Positions 1-9,044 of a DNA stretch of 64,000 nt are shown piece after piece. The translations under genes and the position numbers were made by a program. The notes below the pieces were generated by a model. It saw only the letters and a list, made by a program, of their open reading frames with translations, made no database searches and was not told where the DNA came from. The stretch lies in contig CBFIHP010000022.1 in assembly GCA_965662355.1 (NCBI GenBank), forward strand, positions 1 to 64,000, written 5' to 3'. The DNA is from GCA-2683825 sp965662355 (GTDB lineage Bacteria; Planctomycetota; UBA1135; GCA-002686595). Each line of letters begins with the position of its first letter. Within the stretch, counting starts at the first letter, position 1.

Positions 1-1571
1 TGGAGGCCGCCCAGCATGTACGCTGCCTGGTACAGCGGCCCATAGCCGCCCTGGACGGAGCGGCGGACCTCGGCGGTGGCGTTGGCGCGTTCATGGCCGA
101 CGCGTTCGATGAGCAGCTCGATGCACTCGTCGGAGGTGAGATCGCCCAGGTGGAAGCCGAGTGAAAAGAGGATGCGCGCGCAGCGGTGCTTGCGCCAGAA
201 GAGCATGCCGACGCGGTCCTCGGCGGACTGGGCGAAACCCTCGTCCCACAGCAGCATCTCCCAGTAGAGCGCCCAACCTTCGCCCCAAAAGGGCGTACGG
301 AAGGGGCTTCGATACGAACGGTAGCGCGAGTTCATGAACTGCTGCAGGTGGTGACCCGGAATCAGCTCGTGGTGAACGGTGGCCCGCGAGAAGTGCACGT
401 TGTTGCCGCGCATGCTCATCAGCTTGTCGGCATGGTCCATCGACGCCGTGGGGAAGGAAACGCTGATGACCTCACCGCCCGTGAAGTAGGGCGTGAGTTT
501 CTGGCGTTCCGGACTCATCATCTCCATGCGCCACGCGTTCTTGGCAAAGGTGGGAATCGTCAGAAGCTCGTGGGACTCGAGGAAATCGATGGCCTCCTGG
601 GCCAACGTGCGGATCAACTCCGGTTGCTCGCCAGGGGAGACGTGGCGCGTCTTGACGTGTTCCTGTGCGGCGCGCCAATCGTCCCCGAACCCGAGTTCGT
701 TGGAAGCCAGACGCATCTGTTCATCGCACCAGGCGAGTTCCTTCTTGGCGATTGCAACCAGTTCCTTGGCCGAGTACGGAAGCAGCTCGCGTGCCAGTTC
801 GATGGCGAGGGCATCCGCGCCGATAGGATCGCCGAGGATGGTGTCCTTGTCGCCTTCCTCGACACCGGCGATCTTCTCGCGCAGGTGCTTGGCGTACGAC
901 GTTAGGGCCTTGTCCGCGGCGTCGTACGGCGTCTTGCACCACCAGCTGAAGAGTGGGTCGTATCCGGAATAGTAGCGGTACCAACGCCTCAACGTGTCCC
1001 GTAGCGAACGCGTCTGGGATGCGGCACGGTTGGCGATGAGACGCGGCACTTCGATCTCGTCCTCGTCGGCATCCGCCTCGCCCGGTGCCTCGAGACGTTT
1101 GCGCAACTCGTCGATTTCTTCGCCGAGGGCATTGAGTTGCTCCGCGGCCCACGCGCCATCGAGCGGCGCCAGCGCCCGTCGGGATTCCTGCAGGTGAATG
1201 ATCGTATCGGCGAAGGGCAAGAGCTCCCGTGTTTCACTCCACTTGAGCTCGCCCAGGGCAACCTTGCGCAGTTCATAGGCCAGCTTATTCCTCAGGAGCA
1301 GCCAATCGATGCGGTCATCGATATCGAATCCCTCGAAGTCCAGGCCATCGAGTGCAGCTCCCCACGTTTCGAGAAACTCCCGCTCGCGTTGACGCCTCTG
1401 GGGCGAAACCGAAACGTCCCACCAGCGCCTCAAGGCCCGCAGATCGGTGGAGTAGCGCGCAACGGCGTCGCGCATCCCGTCCTCCATGAACGTCCGCGGG
1501 TCGGGAAGCGTGTAGTACGGCTCCGTCTGGGGTAGGGGGGCGAGGGCGAGAAGTGCGGTGGCGATTAACAT
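1..1571 (-). CDS. DUF885 family metallopeptidase-like protein (C-terminus beyond the window)
   Basis: The frame stays open from an ATG at 1571 to the left edge, 523 codons, so the end of the protein is not visible. The first residues (MLIATALLALAPLPQ) look like a short signal peptide, suggesting export. Around residues 400-408 lies HHELIPGHHLQQ, the HExxPGHH signature of the DUF885 family, thought to bind a metal as in HExxH peptidases. The motif is followed by the WGEGWALYWEM segment that is also typical of the family. Members are usually 550-620 residues, so little is missing. It lies downstream of the E1 gene on the same strand, 172 bp away. Family assignment is firm; the substrate is unknown. 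Confidence 0.85.
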   Translation of the reverse strand, partial: MLIATALLALAPLPQTEPYYTLPDPRTFMEDGMRDAVARYSTDLRALRRWWDVSVSPQRRQREREFLETWGAALDGLDFEGFDIDDRIDWLLLRNKLAYELRKVALGELKWSETRELLPFADTIIHLQESRRALAPLDGAWAAEQLNALGEEIDELRKRLEAPGEADADEDEIEVPRLIANRAASQTRSLRDTLRRWYRYYSGYDPLFSWWCKTPYDAADKALTSYAKHLREKIAGVEEGDKDTILGDPIGADALAIELARELLPYSAKELVAIAKKELAWCDEQMRLASNELGFGDDWRAAQEHVKTRHVSPGEQPELIRTLAQEAIDFLESHELLTIPTFAKNAWRMEMMSPERQKLTPYFTGGEVISVSFPTASMDHADKLMSMRGNNVHFSRATVHHELIPGHHLQQFMNSRYRSYRSPFRTPFWGEGWALYWEMLLWDEGFAQSAEDRVGMLFWRKHRCARILFSLGFHLGDLTSDECIELLIERVGHERANATAEVRRSVQGGYGPLYQAAYMLGGL

Positions 1572-1585
1572 TGCGTGCACTCTAC

Positions 1586-1614
1586 TCCCCAATCGCGCCC
1601 GCGCCGAATGGGGA
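1586..1614 (-). terminator. Imperfect GC-rich hairpin between the E1 and DUF885 genes
   Basis: TCCCCAATCGCGC pairs imperfectly with GCGCCGAATGGGGA. It sits after the stop of the E1 gene and just upstream of the DUF885 start on the same strand. There is no T-tract, so it may be a weak terminator or a leader structure rather than a classical intrinsic terminator. Confidence 0.3.
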
Positions 1615-1743
1615 AGGTCTGATGTCGGGCGTGCAAGCAAGCCCGGGCGCTCTTTCCCCAAACACTCGACGGCTTCATGGCCGCGATCGATCGCAGCCCC
1701 GCATTCGGCGCGCCGACGGCGGGAAATCCAAACGCTGAGCGGA

Positions 1744-3996
1744 TCAGCGCGCGAGTAGCCGGGTCGCTGCCTGCGCGATCTCCTCTTCGGAGATCAGTAC
1801 GGTCGAGCTTGCGGGGCCCAGGGGTACATAGCAGTCCGCGGCTCGCACCGAGCCCAGGCGCCCGCTATAGCTGCTCTCCGCAAGGTTGGCGACGACGGCC
1901 TCGGCGATTCCTCCGGTTGCGCGGCATTCGTCGGCGACCAGCATTGCGCCACAAGCCTCCGCGTGTTTCGCGATGGCCTCGAAGGGCAGGGGGGCGATCC
2001 AGCGCAGGTCCAGGACGCGGGCGTGAATGCCCGCTTCGAGGAGGTGCTTGGCGGCGCGGAGCGAGAGGCGCAGACCGTTGCCGTAGCTGACGATCAGGAT
2101 ATCGCTCGCGTCTTCGTGATAAACACCGACCTCGCCGGGCAGGAGTGCACCCGAGGCCTCTGGCGTGGGCTTGGGATAGCGAGTCAGCCAGCCCTGATCG
2201 CCGGCTTCGTGGAGATCGCGTTCGTGGTACAGCGCGATGGGCTCGAGGAAGACGACGACGCGTCCGCAGGATCGTGCCAGGGCGACGCAGCCGCGCAACA
2301 TGCGCGCCGCGTCATCGCCCTTGGAGGGACAGGCGATCGTGATGCCCGGGATCTCGCGTAGCGAGCCGATGGAGTTGTCGTTGTGGAAGTGTCCGCCGAA
2401 GCCCTTCTGGTAGGCCAACCCGGCGATACGGATGACCATGGGGTTCGTGAACTGGCCGGTGGAGAAGAACGACAGAGAACAAGCTTCGCCGCGGATCTGA
2501 TCGATCGCGTTGTGCACGTAGGCCAGGTACTGGATCTCGGGGATCGGCAACAGGCCGATGTGCGCGGAGCCTTGGGCGACTCCGAGGATGGTCGTTTCAT
2601 CGAGCAGCGTGTCGAACACGCGCGCGGGTCCGAAGCGCTTTTGCAGCTGCGCGGTCACACCGTAGACGCCGCCCTTCTTGGCCACGTCCTCGCCAAAGGC
2701 GATCGTCTCGGGGCGGTGGAGAAACTCGTCTTGGAGGCTCGAATTGATGTGCGCCGCAAGCGTCTGGCGCGTCGGGCTCTCGTTGTTCTCGGGCAGGGTC
2801 GTGCCGAACACCTCGCTGCGTTTCGCGTCTCGTTCGGCCCAGGAGGCCTCCGCACGCACCTTGCCTTCGTCGTAGGGCGCCAGGGGCTTCATGACCTCTG
2901 AGCGGGCCGAGAGCTTCGGAGTAGCCTGCGCGGAGGGGATCGCGTCACGCACGCGTTGGCGTACCTTGGCCACAACGTCACGTAGCGCGGCGGGATCCGC
3001 GGCGCCGCATTCGATCAGCAGTTTGGCGTTGGCCAGGAGCGGATCCTGGGCCTCGATGGCGGAGATCTCCTCCCACGTGTGATAGGTGGTCTCGACATCG
3101 CTTCCCGCATGACCCCACAAGCGCACCGTCGAGAGGCGCAGGAAGACCGGGCCGCGTGTCGTGCGGCAAGCGTGGATGGCGCGCCCGACCGCATCGTGGA
3201 CCTCGTCGAGCTCGCCCTCGGCATCGAAGTACATCAGGTTGCGCATCGATGAGAAACGATCGCGGATCCAGCCGCTGGGAGTCTCGACCGAGATGCCGAT
3301 CCGGTTGTCCTCGCACACGAACAGGATCGGCGTCGGCCGTCCACCGCGGAAGGCGTAGCGCGCCGCGTTCAAAGCCGACAAGGCCGTCGCGTGGCTGGCG
3401 GAGGCATCGCCGAACGAGCAACAGACGATCGCATCACTGGAGAGCGGCAACTCCAGGCCAATGCGCTTTGCACGCGATAGCGCGAAGGCCAGGCCCACGG
3501 CCTTGGGCAGGTGCGAACCGATCGTGCTGGTCTGGGGCGGTACCCACATGTCGCGGCTGCCGAAGACCTTGTGCCTGCCTCCGGAGGTCGGATCCTCGGC
3601 GGAAGCCATCAACCCGAGAAGCGCGTCGCGGATCGCGGTTCCGGATTGTGCCCGTCGCGAGCGAGCTTGCATGAGGGCGCCGGAGCGGTAGTGCAGGAAG
3701 CACGGATCGTCCGTCCGTAGTTGGGCTCCCAGTGTCGCGTTCTGTTCGTGCCCTGCACTCGAGATCGTATAGAAGCTGGCCCCATCGCGCTTCAACTCGC
3801 GCGCCACGACATCCAGGGTGCGGCTGGTGACCTGGTCCTCGAACAGTTCGCGCGCTGCTGCCGCGGTCAGGCTGGAGCTCGGCCGGAGGGCGTCGTTCGG
3901 GCCCAGGAGCGTTTCGGCGGCCTGCGCGCCTTGCAGGTACGCGTCGAACTGCTCTTCGACGACTTTGATGCGGTCGGAACGGGTTTCGATCTTCAA
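1744..3996 (-). CDS. Fused alpha/beta E1 component of a 2-oxoacid dehydrogenase (branched-chain type)
   Basis: Residues about 60-370 form the E1-alpha half. The thiamine diphosphate site is seen as FGDASASHATALSALNAAR followed by CEDN. Residues about 400-750 form the E1-beta half, with FGEDVAKKGGVYGVT and DTLLDE and a C-terminal transketolase domain. E1 decarboxylates a 2-oxoacid and passes the acyl group to the lipoyl E2. The one-polypeptide alpha-beta fusion is known for branched-chain 2-oxoisovalerate dehydrogenases, so that substrate is the best guess; pyruvate or acetoin cannot be excluded. No E2 or E3 gene is nearby. The start is a TTG at 3996 without a clear Shine-Dalgarno site, so the true start is uncertain. 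Confidence 0.88.
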   Translation of the reverse strand: MKIETRSDRIKVVEEQFDAYLQGAQAAETLLGPNDALRPSSSLTAAAARELFEDQVTSRTLDVVARELKRDGASFYTISSAGHEQNATLGAQLRTDDPCFLHYRSGALMQARSRRAQSGTAIRDALLGLMASAEDPTSGGRHKVFGSRDMWVPPQTSTIGSHLPKAVGLAFALSRAKRIGLELPLSSDAIVCCSFGDASASHATALSALNAARYAFRGGRPTPILFVCEDNRIGISVETPSGWIRDRFSSMRNLMYFDAEGELDEVHDAVGRAIHACRTTRGPVFLRLSTVRLWGHAGSDVETTYHTWEEISAIEAQDPLLANAKLLIECGAADPAALRDVVAKVRQRVRDAIPSAQATPKLSARSEVMKPLAPYDEGKVRAEASWAERDAKRSEVFGTTLPENNESPTRQTLAAHINSSLQDEFLHRPETIAFGEDVAKKGGVYGVTAQLQKRFGPARVFDTLLDETTILGVAQGSAHIGLLPIPEIQYLAYVHNAIDQIRGEACSLSFFSTGQFTNPMVIRIAGLAYQKGFGGHFHNDNSIGSLREIPGITIACPSKGDDAARMLRGCVALARSCGRVVVFLEPIALYHERDLHEAGDQGWLTRYPKPTPEASGALLPGEVGVYHEDASDILIVSYGNGLRLSLRAAKHLLEAGIHARVLDLRWIAPLPFEAIAKHAEACGAMLVADECRATGGIAEAVVANLAESSYSGRLGSVRAADCYVPLGPASSTVLISEEEIAQAATRLLAR

Positions 3997-4140
3997 TGCG
4001 GAAAGACTGGGCGAGGGTTGGAAGCGGGAATGGTACCGCCGCGGACTCCGAGGAGGGTGGCGAGCCCTGGGAATCTCAGTCCGCTTCTACTCCGACCAGC
4101 GGGTGTCCGGTGTCGGAGAAACGTGAGTGATGCGCATGCG

Positions 4141-4623
4141 CTAGCGATCCATTGGAGCCGACGCCGGCGCGGTGATGACGCGCCCCGCCTCCTCGGATTC
4201 GTAGCTCGCAACAATCTTCATCGCGACAACCTCTCCCAGCACACGGCGAATTCTTCGCGCCGTCCATTCCGTGACTTCGAGCCGGTGATCCTCCAACGCC
4301 TCGCGCATTCTTGGATCATTCTCCGCCTCCCGGGCGGCGTCCAGCCGATCCTCCGCGTGTAGCAGAATGTTGAGGAGCTCCAGGTGCTGTTGCCAGGAGA
4401 GATCCACCTCCTGGGCGATGTGCCTGGCACGCTCTCCGACCTTCGAAACGAGAATTTCGCCCGCGACTTCGCCGCTGAGCACTTTCGTCTCAGGGCTCGA
4501 GGTCCCTGCCGCCGATGTCCCTGCCTGGACCTCGGCCGCGCGCGGGCTTGCATCACAACTGCAAAGAAAGCCCAGCGTCGAACCGGCCAACAGGCCGCAG
4601 GCTGCAAGAAGCGGCATCCCCAT
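4141..4623 (-). CDS. Small exported protein of unknown function
   Basis: 160 codons from the ATG at 4623. A second ATG at 4617 is better spaced from an AAGGA element and may be the true start. The N-terminus (MPLLAACGLLAGSTLGFLCSC) is a signal peptide or anchor. Several cysteines could carry lipid, but none sits in a canonical lipobox. The mature part is a charged, mostly helical domain of about 120 residues. I recognise no family. It lies 144 bp upstream of the E1 gene on the same strand and is divergent from the FG-GAP/UnbV gene, whose start is not sharply defined. Confidence 0.6.
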   Translation of the reverse strand: MGMPLLAACGLLAGSTLGFLCSCDASPRAAEVQAGTSAAGTSSPETKVLSGEVAGEILVSKVGERARHIAQEVDLSWQQHLELLNILLHAEDRLDAAREAENDPRMREALEDHRLEVTEWTARRIRRVLGEVVAMKIVASYESEEAGRVITAPASAPMDR

Positions 4624-4787
4624 CCTTGAATCCCCGAAGACCCATCCATTTTACGCTTTTCGAGCGCGGGTGGGGGAACTTCGATGGAGTCCCTCCGTCT
4701 CACCGAAGGCCTCTTGTGAGGCGCAGAATCCTTCCAAAATTGAGATACAAGTGGGTCCAGGGCGCGTATCTACGACATTCGCCACCC

Positions 4788-7121
4788 GTGGCAGCCCTCC
4801 CGGTCTCCAGATTGCTTCCCACCCCCCGCCCCTTGTCCTTCGAAAAGCGCAGTTCTCGGTTTGCAACGCTGCCCGCGTACGCCCTTCTGGGCGTGCTCGG
4901 CCTGCCCGGGGTATTGGGCGTGACCGCGGCGTTGCCGGTGGCGTCAGGGCCGCCGCAGGAGCTGGATTCCCACCAGCGGATGGTCGCTGCGCTCACGCGT
5001 ATCGCCGAGAATTCCGACCGGGACCACAGCTATCTCGAGACCGACCGACTCAAGGAGTACCGCGTGCGCCTGGATGGTGCGCAGGATCTGCCGCCCGTCG
5101 AGCATGCCCGCTTGCTCTTGACCCTGGGTCTGCTGGAGCTTCGAAGCGGTGATCTGGAGCGCGCCGTGGAAGCGTTGCGTCGCGGATATGGGCATCTCGC
5201 TCCCTTGGGTGATGGCGCCTTCCCACGCCTGCGCTCACGGATGTGTTTCCAGTTGGCCCTCGCCAACCTGCGCTTGGGTGAAACACAGAACTGCGTCGCA
5301 CACCACAACGAACAAAGCTGCATTCTCCCGATCGGACCCAAAGGGCGTTACAGGGAGAAAGCCTCGACGCGCGAAGCCTTGCGGCTCTTTCTCGAATTTG
5401 CGGACATGGAGAATTCCGGTTCACCACGCGTATCGTCCGCACGTTGGTTGGCAAACATTGCCGCCATGGCCCTGGGTGAATTTCCCGAGGGCCTGCCCGA
5501 GAAGCACCGACTCCCTGCCAGCCTGTTCACCAGTGACGTTCCCTTCCCGCGCTTCACGAACGTCGCCCCACGAGTTGGGTTGGATGCCCTCGACATGGCC
5601 GGCGGCGCGGTCGTCGAGGACTTCGACGGCGATGGTCGCTTGGATGTTCTCAGCTCCAGCTGGGATCCGGGAGTGTCGCTCCAGCTCTTCGTGCGCGGCG
5701 CGGACGGCAGCTTCGTAGATCGCGAAGGCGACAGTGGCCTCGACGGGATCACCGGTGGCTTGAACATCAACCACGCGGACTACGACAACGACGGCGATGC
5801 CGATGTCCTGGTCCTGCGCGGCGCTTGGCTTCGTGGAGACCAGGGGCGCCAACCCAATTCACTCCTGCGCAACGATGGCCATGCACGTTTCCGCGACGTG
5901 ACCTTCGATGCCGGCCTTGGTGACGAGCACTATCCGACCCAAACGGCGGGTTGGGCCGATTACGACAACGACGGTGATCTCGATCTGTATATAGGCAATG
6001 AGGCCTCACGGATCTTCCGTTTCCGTTCCCAGCTGTTCGAGAACGATGGCCAGGGTTCCTTCAGGGACATCGGGCGCGAAGCGGGCGTCATGAACATGCG
6101 CTATGCCAAGGGCGTGGCCTGGGGCGACATCGATCGCGATGGCTGGAGCGATCTTTACGTCTCCAACCTGGGCGGGGGCAATCGGCTTTACCGCAACGAA
6201 AACGGGAAGCACTTCCAGGACGTAGCCGCGCTCATCGGTGTGGCCGAACCCCGGGACAGCTTTGCGTGTTGGTTCTGGGACTACGACAACGATGGAGCCC
6301 TCGACCTCTACGTCAGCAGCTACTACCAGGGTGGTGCCATCGACAACCAGGGCAGTGCCGAAGGCCTGCGCCTCTATCCGGTCGTTGCCGACTACCTGGG
6401 GCTCGAGCACGATGCCGAATCCGCGCGGCTCTATCGGGGCGATGGCGCGGGGCGCTTTGTCGATGTCGCCGCGCAGGTCGGTCTGGATCGGGTCTCGATG
6501 CCGATGGGGGCCAACTTCGGTGACCTCGACAACGACGGTTGGTTGGATTTCTATCTGGGCACGGGCTATCCGTACTACGACGGCCTGATGCCCAACGTCA
6601 TGTACAAGAGCCTCGATGGGGAGCGCTTCGCCGACGTGACCTTCGCGGGCGGCTTTGGTCACGTGCAGAAGGGCCACGGTATCGCCTTTGCCGATCTCGA
6701 TGATGACGGCGATCAAGATGTGTTCGAGCAGATGGGTGGCGCCTTCCGTGCGGACGCCTTCGGGAACGTGCTCTTCGAAAACCCGGGTTTCGGAAACCAC
6801 TGGCTAAAGCTCGAGCTTCAGGGGCGCGGCTCGAACCGCCTGGGCGTCGGCGCGCGCGTTCATGTCTTGATTCGCGAGGGGAACCGTACCCGTTCGATTC
6901 ACCGTCAAGTGGGAACCGGAGGCAGCTTCGGAGCGCACCCGCACGTCCAGCACATCGGGCTCGGCGCTGCCAGCAAGATCGAGGTCCTGGAGATCACCTG
7001 GCCGGCGACAGGCCAGAAGCAGCGCTTTCACGACCTGCCGTTGGATCGGAAACTGACGGTCGAGGAAGGCGCGAGCGCCCCGAGAGTCGAAGCGCTGAAG
7101 GCGCTGCCCTTCGAAAGATAA
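4788..7121 (+). CDS. Exported FG-GAP (VCBS) repeat protein with C-terminal ASPIC/UnbV domain
   Basis: After a hydrophobic export segment (FATLPAYALLGVLGLPGVLG) comes a helical, TPR-like stretch (residues about 60-170). It is followed by a beta-propeller with at least seven calcium-type DxDxDGxxD loops (for example DFDGDGRLD, DYDNDGDLD, DLDNDGWLD) over residues about 270-640. Residues about 675-760 match the ASPIC/UnbV domain (NRLGVGARVHV, IGLGAASKIEVLEITWP). Such CRTAC1-like proteins are secreted calcium-binding adhesion or recognition proteins common in Planctomycetota. The start is uncertain: GTG at 4788 is given, and TTG at 4833 would yield a tidier signal peptide. It is convergent with the zinc-ribbon gene, with an inverted repeat between. 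Confidence 0.85.
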   Translation: MAALPVSRLLPTPRPLSFEKRSSRFATLPAYALLGVLGLPGVLGVTAALPVASGPPQELDSHQRMVAALTRIAENSDRDHSYLETDRLKEYRVRLDGAQDLPPVEHARLLLTLGLLELRSGDLERAVEALRRGYGHLAPLGDGAFPRLRSRMCFQLALANLRLGETQNCVAHHNEQSCILPIGPKGRYREKASTREALRLFLEFADMENSGSPRVSSARWLANIAAMALGEFPEGLPEKHRLPASLFTSDVPFPRFTNVAPRVGLDALDMAGGAVVEDFDGDGRLDVLSSSWDPGVSLQLFVRGADGSFVDREGDSGLDGITGGLNINHADYDNDGDADVLVLRGAWLRGDQGRQPNSLLRNDGHARFRDVTFDAGLGDEHYPTQTAGWADYDNDGDLDLYIGNEASRIFRFRSQLFENDGQGSFRDIGREAGVMNMRYAKGVAWGDIDRDGWSDLYVSNLGGGNRLYRNENGKHFQDVAALIGVAEPRDSFACWFWDYDNDGALDLYVSSYYQGGAIDNQGSAEGLRLYPVVADYLGLEHDAESARLYRGDGAGRFVDVAAQVGLDRVSMPMGANFGDLDNDGWLDFYLGTGYPYYDGLMPNVMYKSLDGERFADVTFAGGFGHVQKGHGIAFADLDDDGDQDVFEQMGGAFRADAFGNVLFENPGFGNHWLKLELQGRGSNRLGVGARVHVLIREGNRTRSIHRQVGTGGSFGAHPHVQHIGLGAASKIEVLEITWPATGQKQRFHDLPLDRKLTVEEGASAPRVEALKALPFER

Positions 7122-7132
7122 TCCCGGAGGCG

Positions 7133-7149
7133 AGAGGCCCTAGGCCTCT
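7133..7149. terminator. Inverted repeat between convergent stop codons
   Basis: AGAGGCC-CTA-GGCCTCT is a perfect 7-bp stem with a 3-nt loop lying between the stops of the FG-GAP/UnbV gene and the zinc-ribbon gene. It includes the last codons of the latter. Its position suits a two-way terminator, but the stem is short and there is no clear T-tract. Confidence 0.4.
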
Positions 7150-7505
7150 TCCAGCTCGAAGCCTTCTTGGCGATCCAGCCGCACCTCGCCGCCGGAGGTG
7201 GTGACGTGCACTGCCTTGTCTTTCAGGACGACGTTATCGACCTTGCCATGGACGCGGGCTTTCCAGAGAAAATAGCCCTCCGGATCCACGAGGCAGACGC
7301 CCTTTTCGCACCAGAGCACCCAGGGTCCGGGTGGGCCCTCGAGGATGCCGCCGTAGATCCCGCCGAGGTTCGTGAGGGCGGCCCGGATCTGGCTGTCGAA
7401 CTCGATTTCGGCGCCCTGGCCGGAATGGTCGGCCGAGCAGTTGGGGCAGCTATCCTGTACGTCACCGTAGACGGACAGGCAATTGGGGCAGCGAACGAGT
7501 TCCAT
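7140..7505 (-). CDS. Small zinc-ribbon protein
   Basis: 121 residues from an ATG at 7505. That start is supported by AGGAG seven bases upstream, and the frame is open further upstream without such a site. The N-terminus has two CPNC knuckles (CPNCLSVYGDVQDSCPNC), a zinc ribbon. The remaining 95 residues are beta-rich (GGIYGGILEGPPGPWVLWCEKG) and unrecognised. It is probably cytoplasmic, with no signal peptide or membrane segment. It is divergent from the glycosyltransferase gene with about 50 bp between the starts. Confidence 0.7.
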   Translation of the reverse strand: MELVRCPNCLSVYGDVQDSCPNCSADHSGQGAEIEFDSQIRAALTNLGGIYGGILEGPPGPWVLWCEKGVCLVDPEGYFLWKARVHGKVDNVVLKDKAVHVTTSGGEVRLDRQEGFELEEA

Positions 7506-7554
7506 GGGGGGTCTCCTGTGGCGGGCGTTCGAGTCTACCGGTAGGGTCCACGCC

Positions 7555-8733
7555 ATGTCAGCGGCAGAGACAGGGGGAGCCCCGAAAAAGAAACGCAGCG
7601 CCGGAATTCCGGCGCGGGTTCTCGTGTGTCGGCTCGGGGCGATCGGGGACGTCGTGAACGCCCTCGTATTCGCCACGGCCCTGAAGCGCGAACGACCCGA
7701 GGTCGAGATCGGGTGGGTCGTGCATCCCCTGGTGGAGCCCCTCGTCCAGGGCCATCCCCATGTCGATCGCGTGCACGTGTGGCAGCGGCACGCGGGCTTT
7801 CGCGAGTTCCGCCGTGTCGTGAACGAAGTGCGCTCCGTGCGCTATGGCTTGGCGGTGGACCTACAGCGCATTCAGAAGTCCGCCCTCCTGGCGCGCTTTT
7901 CCGGAGCCCCGCGGGTTCTGGGCTACGACAGAAAGCGCGCCAAGGAGCTCAGCTGGATCTGGTCCAGCGAACGCATCCAGCCGGGCGACCCACGTGCCCA
8001 TATGGTCGAGCACTACCTCGAGTTCGCCCGCTACCTGGGGGCGACGGACGCCGGTGCCGAGGGCGGCCTGCACCACTTCCCCGCGAATTCCGAGGCCGAG
8101 GCCTGGGCGGATGACTGTGTCGCTTCGCTCGGTGGGGCACCGCTCTTGATCAATCTCGGTGCGACGAAACCGGCCAATCGCTGGGAGCCCGAGCGCTTTG
8201 GCGAGCTGGCCGCCAAGCTCGCGGAGCTCAGNNNNNNNNNNNNNNNNNNNNNNNNNNNNNNNNNNNNNNNNNNNNNNNNNNNNNNNNNNNNNNNNNNNNN
8301 NNNNNNNNNNNNNNNNNNNNNNNNNNNNNNCATCCCCCTGGCCCTGACCGGCGGACCTGGGGATCGCGAACTGGCCGATCGCGCACTCGCGGCTGCGGGA
8401 GACTGCGGGCTACGCGACCTCGTCGGTCGGACGGACCTGCCACAGCTGATCGCGCTTCTCGGCCGAGCGCGGCTGTTTCTCACCTGCGACACCGGTCCCA
8501 TGCACATCGCCGCCGCCCGCGGCACACCGGTGGTGGCGCTCTTCGGCGCCGCGGATCCGGTCCGTACCGGGCCCTACGGAAAGGGACACCGTGTCATCGG
8601 CGAGCTGCCGAGCTGCGCCCCCTGCGAACACCGCCACTGTTCGCAGCCCCGGCACGTTTGCATGGAAGATCTGACGGTCGACGCCGTGGCTGGCGGTGTG
8701 CGCTCGCTGGTGTCGGAGCGCCTTGTCCCGTAG
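7555..8733 (+). CDS. Glycosyltransferase family 9 (heptosyltransferase-like), interrupted by an N gap
   Basis: The start is ATG 7555; the frame is also open upstream of it. The N-terminal half has the GT9 opening VLVCRLGAIGDVVNA. After the gap come TGGPGDRELAD and the donor-binding block CDTGPMHIAAARGTPVVALFG. Such enzymes add heptose or another sugar to lipopolysaccharide core or similar glycans at the inner face of the membrane. A 99-N run at 8232-8330 falls between the ERFGELAAKLAEL helix and IPLALTGGPG. Related proteins usually have only about 5-10 residues there, so the real gap is probably much shorter than drawn. The frame agrees on both sides. A strong hairpin terminator follows 42 bp after the stop. 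Confidence 0.9.
   Translation: MSAAETGGAPKKKRSAGIPARVLVCRLGAIGDVVNALVFATALKRERPEVEIGWVVHPLVEPLVQGHPHVDRVHVWQRHAGFREFRRVVNEVRSVRYGLAVDLQRIQKSALLARFSGAPRVLGYDRKRAKELSWIWSSERIQPGDPRAHMVEHYLEFARYLGATDAGAEGGLHHFPANSEAEAWADDCVASLGGAPLLINLGATKPANRWEPERFGELAAKLAELXXXXXXXXXXXXXXXXXXXXXXXXXXXXXXXXXXIPLALTGGPGDRELADRALAAAGDCGLRDLVGRTDLPQLIALLGRARLFLTCDTGPMHIAAARGTPVVALFGAADPVRTGPYGKGHRVIGELPSCAPCEHRHCSQPRHVCMEDLTVDAVAGGVRSLVSERLVP
8232..8330. other. Assembly gap (99 N)
   Basis: A run of 99 undetermined bases inside the GT9 gene. The length equals the two other gaps in this window, which points to a nominal value and not a measured distance. Confidence 0.95.
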
Positions 8734-9044
8734 CGGGATCGACGAGGCCCAGGTCGACGAGGCCCGAGTGAGAGAAAGGCGAGACCCGGAGGGGGGTCTC
8801 GCCTTTCCGGCCGGGGGGCCAGCTGGAGGAAGAGAGGTCCAGCCACAGAGAGAGGAGGCGGGGGCCCAGCGTGGTCCCCCTCGGTTCAGGAGGGTCTGTC
8901 GCCAGGGATACGCTTGCTCCCGGCCGTTCGTGACCGCTCGTCAGTGACTTACCTGTCCGGTACGTTTCGACCCCTTCCCTCGCCTGCGGGCCACCTCCGA
9001 GCTTGCGTTCACGGTCCGCATGCCTCTACCGTTCCAACACACCC
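8734..9044. other. Intergenic region with a short direct repeat and a terminator
   Basis: 311 bp without a gene. It holds a 12-base direct repeat, TCGACGAGGCCC, at 8739-8750 and 8754-8765, followed by the hairpin at 8775-8806. The rest should contain the promoter of the aldehyde dehydrogenase gene, but I see no convincing -35/-10 pair. Confidence 0.6.
8775..8806 (+). terminator. Intrinsic terminator after the GT9 gene
   Basis: AAAGGCGAGACCC and GGGTCTCGCCTTT form a perfect 13-bp stem with a GGAGGG loop. The A and T ends make it usable from both sides. It lies 42 bp after the GT9 stop, separating that gene from the aldehyde dehydrogenase gene. Confidence 0.8.
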
